64,000 bases of DNA, from NCBI GenBank assembly GCA_963855995.1, contig OY979724.1, forward strand, positions 4,657,558 to 4,721,557, in the 5' to 3' direction. Numbering within the stretch: the first letter of the stretch is position 1; each line of letters starts with the position of its first letter. Made by a program: the position numbers and the translations under genes. Source of the DNA: Muricea muricata (taxonomy: Eukaryota; Cnidaria; Anthozoa; Malacalcyonacea; Plexauridae). Below, piece after piece: positions 56,599-64,000 of this stretch. Under the pieces are notes generated by a model that saw only the letters and a list, made by a program, of their open reading frames with translations, did no database searches and was not told the origin of the DNA.

Positions 56599-59500
56599 AT
56601 ACCGAAAAATAAGCCACAGAAAGAATAGAACTACATGGTGGTTGAATCTCCGGCATTTTAATTAACTTTCTCCCGCCATTGTTATCTCTCTCAAAAGAGC
56701 TGAAACCAGACTTAGTTGAGTTATCTTTGAGATTTAATTAATTGTAAGAAAAATATCCTGTCTTAAGAGATCTCTTTCTAACCTCAGTGCATAAACAAAA
56801 CCTTGGCGAAAGCAAATTATCACGACTGTTATCAATGTACACTGCGAAAATAGCGATAAAGCTTTTGATCATAAATAACATGAATCGTGATGAACTAAGG
56901 TCTACCTTGAAACAGTGTCGTAATTTCCTACCTTGACATGAATTTTCCTTTAAACAGCGATTACATTTGCAGTCTGCGACTGAGCGTCAAAAACACATAT
57001 AATTACATATGCATGCATGGTTATTGCGCATTTCATTTAACAATACACCCACCAGGGATACGCCAAAGGAAAAAAAATATGAATAATGAACAATGCTCGC
57101 ACTACCATGATTTGTATCATGACCTTGCATGTATGGTAATTAGCACTGTGGGTTGCTATTTTGTTATTATTATTGCCATGGTGATCACGATCACCGACCG
57201 TGTTTCCACAATGACGAGCGACAAAAATAACTATGTCTGATCGAAACACACACGCACATAAAATTGCTTATGTCATGAACTTTAAATCTGAAATCTTTAA
57301 TGACAATACAAGTATACAACACTTGTGATATCATATTGTCTAGATGAATTTTCAAAAGCCTATAAAATTCATCGTAAATAATTTTTAAGTACGAATACAG
57401 TTTAGTTATAGCCAACGTCAAAAGTTGTGTCATTGACATATAAAGTAATGTCGAGTTGAGTTAGAAACATTCTACCAAAGAAGTTGTACATGGTCATTTT
57501 AACGAAAAGCTAATGCAATTAAGAAAAATCTGGACACAATCTCTTGTCAAAACCCACCAGCCGATTAGGACGAGCGAACAGAAATCAAACTTCTTGCAGC
57601 CATTTACAATTGGATTTCAGCTTGGAAAGTGAACTGAGTCTGCCCTCTCAAAAAATCTTTATTAAATCGAAATTATACTTGAGTTGATTAAATTCCTGAC
57701 CAAGTTAGTATTATGATTGCAATCTACTAGTATATTGGAATATTGTGGTGCGGGATTTATGGCTTTTGAAAAATGCTTCAATTTCCAAGCTTAATTATGG
57801 TAGCATTCCGTTGCAGTAAACGTTTGTTCACAGTGTATCTGATGTTCCATAGAAATGTTTACAATCATACGCAGCCTTGCACCGTGAATGTCCAACGATC
57901 ATTCAAATGTTATTACAGGTAGTTTTGATTATGGAAGGTGTGAAATATAGAGTAAATTTCGGTAAAGATCATTTGGATAATTAAGATTGACATAGAAAAT
58001 TGTCGACGTGAACACTGCGTATGGAAGCATAATTGTGTATACCCGTATTACCCTAGATTCTAGAACAACAATACCGGTTCAAAAGACGTTATTTGTAGCA
58101 TTAATCCTTTGCTACCTTATAGTGCGTATAATTGATGACACTGGCTGAGTCCATATCAGAAAGATTTTTGGTCAAGCTAAGATGGAACATACGACTGACA
58201 GCGAGCTTACACCGTCTCATATAAACCAAAGCACCAACTATTAATCGTATCTTTCCTCGATGAAGAGAGTTGAAACAAGACTTAAATGAGTTTTCTTTGA
58301 AATAGATTTAATTATAAGGAAAATATCCTGTTTTAACCATAATGCTTGTGCTCAGTTAAAGAAAGAATAATTTATGGTGGAAATCCATCGTTTACAATTC
58401 CATCCGGACGTGTTTTCGTCGAAAACAAACTTCATGACGGTAGTTTGTTTTTTAAGAAATTCAAGTATTCACAAGAGATCTCAAACGTTTGCAAGAACAA
58501 GTTGTTATGACCTTTTATCACTGTCACATTATAGCGGAAAATCGTTTGCTCATGAATAAAATGGGATTGAGACAAATCAAGGATGCCACTAGTAACTACC
58601 GCTACTATGAACACTATTGTAAATTCCTACCTTGACAAGAATGTTCCTTTCAAGCAGCGATTACATTTGCAGTCTGCGAATTTTAGCGTTAAACACAACG
58701 CAAGTGGTATATATACAGCTATTGTCCATTTAATTGTAAACACTCTGTCAAGCAGGGATTTTCCCAAAGGGAAAACATGAATTTTAAACACAATTCCTAC
58801 TAACCATGAACTGTATCATGCCCTTATATGGTGGTTTGCACAGCTGGTTGTTGTTTTGTTATTGTTATTGAAATATCGTTGATCACGATCCCTAACCGCT
58901 GACAAGCGACCATAGAAAGCGACACAAACATTTTGATCTGAAATATAAATTCCTTATGTCACGAATTTTTCTCCAACATTTTTTTGATTACAGTATAAAG
59001 ACAATTTTAAATCACAACCAGTAGAATTTCTGTAACATTCGACCTAGTTTATACGTAACTGACAGTACTTGTGATATCACATTGTATACATGACTTTTCA
59101 AAAATCATTATTTATTTTATTTAACATATTACATATAAATGCAAAGACCTAGTTGATCATTACGAATGCAGTTTTAGTTATATTCTATCGTAGGCAATTT
59201 CACAGACACTTATCATACAGTATGATGTCAAAAGTTGTGTTATACATATAATATAGTGTCGAGTTCAGTTAGAAATATTTTACCAAAGACATGAGGTTCA
59301 TTGCCATTTTAACCAAACTCCAACGCAATTAACAAAAATCTGGGTATATACAATTTCGTATAAAACGAGCGAACAGAACCCATAATTCGTTCAAACTGCT
59401 CATTGGATTTTCGGCAATTGCTCATAATTAACTGAGGGGCCGTTTGGCATGATACCATTGTGTCGCTGCGCAGTGTTAGATTGGTAAACTTTTAACCACT

Positions 59501-60504
59501 GTATTTAGTTTGTTGCATTAAACATCCCGAGATGCATGCGCTGGCTTAGAACTCAGCGACCTTTACTTCGCATATATAACAGGAAGTGTATTGGTGTTAA
59601 AATAAATCTAAATCAAAAGTCGTAATAATTTTGAAACCGGAAAAATACTATCGAAATTGACATAATGCCCAATTGGAGATGTTTATCTATTACTTAAATA
59701 ATATGATTTTGAGTGCAATTTGGTAACAGCATGTACTAGTAAGTTCTCAAGGACATCAATAATCATTAATTTTATATGTGAAATTTGCGTTTTAGGCAAC
59801 TTTTCACATGCTTGTAACATGCGATCGAAAGTTAAGTTCACGTGTGAAATCAACAAATTACTCGTTGTGATCTGGTGATTTACTTTAATGCATCAAGCCA
59901 TCAACATCATTTTACCTTGCTTCTTGTCCTGGCTAAGCGGGAACACACAAACAGCCATGCTATAGTACATGACTTCACACACATGGTTAGTGGGTCTACT
60001 AGTCAAATCACACCAATCCCAATTGCACATGTTCAAACTACAATCAACTTGTCAAGGAATATTGGATCAGGAATAGATCATACGCTATAGCAACCATTGC
60101 ATAATTAAATAAAAGATTCCTAAATGACAGAATGCTTTAAATAGTCAATGGTTTGAATAAAATTATCGGGAAAGATAAACAACATTTGGAGTACAGTACG
60201 TATGAACATAATATATGAAATACGACAACTGGAAATTTATTGGCATATACCTTCAAATTTATCTCTTCAAAGCTTGTACTTAATCCGGAACATTTTTTAA
60301 CAAAGTTAATAAATGCATGCTAATTAGGATACAGCTGTATCAAAGTTAAGGGCATAGCTTTATCAGATTGTTGACCTGTATTGGGGTTGAAAAAGATATC
60401 ATGTGACATAAATATGGTTCATTTATTGGGTAATTAGCTTATTAATTATTCATGAATTTCAGAAATATATATATAAATGAAACATATTGGAATGTCAACC
60501 AATG

Positions 60505-60644
<140 letters not shown>

Positions 60645-61124
60645 AAAGCCAGTTTCTCTTCAGATTGAGATAGAGTGCTCAATGTCCTTACTGGTCAGAG
60701 CTTAAAATACGTGAAGGAATAGGAATTTACAATTTAAAGCGTTTCCTATTCCTTCACTTATATATATATATTTATCACATACTTGTGACTTTATTCGGGC
60801 GATAACACAGTGACATAAAAACGATATGTCCCGTGATATCGTTTTTTGTCCCGCGATATCGTTTTTTGTCCCGCTCAAAACAAAGATGGCGTCCGACTGA
60901 AGGATCGATGAGAGATAAGAATAAAAATATTAAATAATACAAGGAAAATAACACAAAGAAATTTGCAGCTATTAAAAGATAAGTTATTTTTGGTTTGTTT
61001 TTGTAATTTCTACCTGTTTAGCGTATTTTAAACTATCATTTTGAATTCGTTTTGAAATGTACTCGAAGTGTAAATAATTTGAAAATATAATCTGGTTTTT
61101 GCTCTAGATAAAGGCACAAGTATG

Positions 61125-61290
61125 TGATAAATAGGTTATCATATTCGAGACTCGGTAATATCAGTTTTATCGCTCTCGTTACGATATCATATTTTGTCCC
61201 TCGTTCGCTGCGCTCACTCGTGACAAAATATGATATCGTCTCTCGAGCGATAAAACTGATATCACATCGCCTCTCATGTGATAACCTATA
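61125..61290. repeat. Palindromic element
   Basis: Arms 'ataggttatcatattcgaga' side and 'ctctcatgtgataacctat' side. The inner 'gatatcatattttgtccctc' is inverted around 'cgttcgctgcgctcactcg'. The same 'gatatcgttttttgtcccgc' word is tandem at 60836-60875. Confidence 0.65.
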
Positions 61291-61296
61291 CATACT

Positions 61297-61551
<255 letters not shown>

Positions 61552-61554
61552 AGG

Positions 61555-61740
61555 GTTAGAGACTGTTGTGAGTGTTTTGTTTACAAATACACGCACGAGC
61601 TGAATGTACAATGAACGAAAAATTTTGCATACTGCACGAGGCCGCCGGGGCCGAGTGCAGTATACAAAATTTTGGCTTCATTGTACATTCAGCAAGTGCG
61701 TGCATTTGTAAACAAAACACGAACTTAACAGTCTCTAACA
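61555..61740. mobile_element. Palindromic MITE
   Basis: Arms 'gttagagactgttgtgagtg' and the inverse of 'cgaacttaacagtctctaac'. The inner arms 'tgaatgtacaatgaacgaaa' are inverted around 'gaggccgccggggccgag'. It truncates the retroelement to its right. Confidence 0.75.
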
Positions 61741-61744
61741 CATT

Positions 61745-64000
61745 TAATATATGATCTGGGTTCACTGGTCGTGCTCGCAAGCAAAAGCCGTACGCTTTCG
61801 CTACCAAAACAAAATAAAACAAATCCGATTTTAAAAACATTATACGTGAAAAAAGTACAACAAATTTGCAGAATTGTAGAGAAATCCATAACTTTCATGA
61901 TATCATCAGGCATACTCCCAACTTGCATTCCCGAGACATGGTCCATGACATTCATAACCTCCGACAGAGTTGAATCATCCATAAATAAGGTAAGATCGTT
62001 ATCGTTGTCATTAGCACTAATGCTGGAATTTGTCTGACTACTCTCGGAGTATGTACTTACAGCACCCTGCAATCCATTAATATATACGACAAACGCTAAT
62101 GTATACGACAATACATACGACAAACGCTAATGTATACTTAATATATAGGACAAACGCTAATGGACCTATACGACTGCCTTGAGGGACTCCTCCATTGATC
62201 ATATAGCTTGAGGAAAGCTCATTACATTGCATTCTCCTACTTAAATATGAGCCCAACCAACTAATAAGCCCCGGTCGAACTCCCATTTTGCAACAGTTGT
62301 CCAATAGTACATTATGGTCGATGAGATCGAAGGCTTTACGAAAATCCAAAAATACAATCCTTATTACTCGTTGTGGCAATTCCAACGCTTTACTCCATTT
62401 ATGCACAACCTGAACAAGTGCGAAGACAGCTGACGAACGTGTAACACCACCATATTGTTCCTTGCAAATTGCTGGCTCGATATCTTCATACATCCAATCG
62501 ACCACATACGACTCCTGTATTTTCGAAATTGTACTAGTAAGAGCTATCGGTCTTATTTCGTCCAGGTCCGTGCACGGTTCAACTTTAGGTACTGGTACAA
62601 GATAGAACTCTTTCCACAATTCTGGAAAAACCTTCTGCTCGAAGGATGCATTAAAAATGTTTGCCAGCTGAATGGCAAAGAATTGGGCAAAAATTTTGAT
62701 TACCTTCAGGAACGGGTCATTTGGACCTGGAGCTTTGTTAGACTGGATGGCCGAGAGCTTTCTGGCGACGCTATCAACTGTAACAGTAGGTAGAACATCG
62801 AACCGACCATACGATGACCATTTAGATTGAATTTCTGGGAAATCATTCGTTAAATCTGCAAAAAACAAATTAATCATATTCGCAGCACCTTTATCTTCTA
62901 GTTTCAAACCAGAGCCCTGTTCAATGAGATTTATAGAAGTATTCTTCTTTCCAGTTAATTTCCAGATCTTTTTCCACCATGTTCGAGCATCACCATTATT
63001 GTTCACACCCCTAATATTCTTAGCATAGTAAGCCCTTTTTTCTCTACGAATTTCCGATGCTACTCTATTCCGTAGTTCCTTGAACTTAGACATTCTTTTA
63101 TGCATGTATGCTTTGTCGCGCTTCTTTAATAGTCTTTTTATTGTAGTTGTTATAAAGAATTTATCATCAGAATGCATTCTAGCTGTTTGCTCACGGAAGT
63201 AATGGTTAATCATATCCTTATAGTAGCTCTAATGAAATCTTCTACTTTTTCATGAACATTTACTGCATTTAATACAGGTGACCAATCATACTGTGACAGG
63301 CAGGACCCAAAATCTTGCAGGCTATGGCTAGGTGTAGGACGAAATTTAATTTTCTTCACAGTATTTATGCAGCCTTGTTTCACTTTCGCCTTCCAAAGGA
63401 CCATATTATGATCTGAGGTGGACAATGGTTCAATCACTTCAGGGGGGTTATAGTGTGAGCTGATGTTGGTAAAAATGAGGTCTAAAATATTAGAGTTCCT
63501 CGTTGGATCCTTCACCACTTGCTTTAAATTAGTATCACAGTAGTTTAAAAGATAGTTTACATCAAAACCATTACTGCAAGGATTAAAATCTCCAGCTACA
63601 ATAAAACCTGTTTCGGGGCTTTCAGATGATACAATATCATAACAGGAGTAAAAGTAGTCATAAAAATTTTCTAAACTTCCCTGATCAATTGAGGGAGGAA
63701 GGTATACACAAGCAACAGCAATCCTCGAAACTGTTCGTGGGAGCCACTTAGGGCGCAGAATTACCCACTGACATTCAAAATTAGGATCGGAAAGATCATT
63801 ACGAGTTTTCGTTGAGATTACTTCACGAACATAAATCGCACAGCCTCCTCCAAGGCCATTTACCCTGTCCTTTCGTATCAATGTATATCCTGAAATATTC
63901 ACGGCTTCACTTGGTATATTGTCAGATAGCCATGTCTCTGTAACAATTGTAATATCAATTTTGTACTCATTTGAGTAATATTCCAATTCATCAATTTTCC
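61745..64000 (-). mobile_element. Non-LTR retrotransposon (endonuclease and RT), runs off the right edge
   Basis: The endonuclease part (63986-63210, open beyond the edge) has ITIVTETWLSDN, GGGCAIYVRE, VAGDFNPCSNG and STSDHNMVLW, the motifs of the apurinic-type endonuclease. The RT part (63213-62077) has NKAPGPNDPFLKVIKIF, YLVPVPKVEP, RPIALTSTISKI, VFLDFRKAFDLIDHNVLLD and NGGVPQGSRIGPLAFVLYI. The catalytic FMDDSTL lies at about 61965-61985 in a further frame. The frames change at the endonuclease/RT border (63210) and at a triplicated 'acgacaaacgctaatg' (62083-62160). The 3' end is cut by the palindromic element. Motif order fits the Jockey/CR1 group; it is inactive. Confidence 0.9.

Larger units (their letters stand above)
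52700..60290. repeat. Several diverged copies of the 1.8-4.2 kb block
   Basis: At least three partial copies: about 52700-53460, 53600-55993 and 56690-60290 (the last with internal duplication). Shared anchors besides those named for 1840-4199: 'ttaagtacgaatacattt' type (53653, 57387), 'tgtatacatgacttttcaaa' type (54825, 59085) and 'gcaaagacctaattgat' type (54879, 59140). No gene is seen. Short frames here are frame echoes of the repeat. Confidence 0.75.

Overview
The window looks like nuclear DNA of a cnidarian, most likely an anthozoan (sea anemone or coral). It is AT-rich. Genes are cut into small exons with GT/AG introns and lie among many inverted-repeat transposons. The protein families fit: a short-chain collagen C4-like cluster, a class A receptor of the kind expanded in cnidarians, Penelope-like and non-LTR retroelements. 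The species assignment is inference; no marker gene is present.

Layout. 1-884 (minus): the 5' part of an ankyrin-repeat gene that runs off the left edge. 885-4178: duplicated non-coding DNA. 4179-27434 (minus): sixteen exons of a long-chain acyl-CoA synthetase (ACSL), without its 5' exons and without the exon(s) for the YGQTE region. A cluster of short-chain collagen genes (one intact, one broken, one orphan exon) lies on the plus strand in one ACSL intron (16122-23484). 27802-33445 (minus): the first two exons of the GPN-loop GTPase GPN1, with two opposed Penelope-like copies and a RecQ-like fragment in the intron. 34231-39719 (plus): ten exons of mitochondrial NADPH:adrenodoxin oxidoreductase (FDXR), without its N-terminal exons. 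40783-41666 (minus): a class A GPCR with one frameshift. 45492-50897 (minus): a single 5.4-kb coding exon for a protein with about ten near-identical 66-residue ankyrin-type units, further ankyrin repeats, a complete kinase domain and an IRE1/RNase L-type KEN ribonuclease domain. 51-60.3 kb: several copies of the duplicated block seen at 1.8-4.2 kb. 60.5-61.75 kb: AT microsatellites and palindromic elements. 61.75-64 kb (minus): a non-LTR retrotransposon that runs off the right edge.

The most interesting item is the ankyrin-kinase-KEN protein. Its domain order matches vertebrate RNase L, but the kinase looks catalytically complete, as in IRE1, and the RNase residues are kept. With the truncated paralogue at the left edge it forms a small local family that was duplicated with its flanking DNA. 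A nucleic-acid- or infection-sensing role is inference from domain order alone.

Several conserved genes (ACSL, GPN1, GPCR, collagen copy A) have apparent single-base deletions, and ACSL, GPN1 and FDXR all lack parts next to one another. This may be assembly error (residual indels, collapsed sequence) or real decay. The sequence alone cannot decide, so those genes are marked as incomplete rather than dead.
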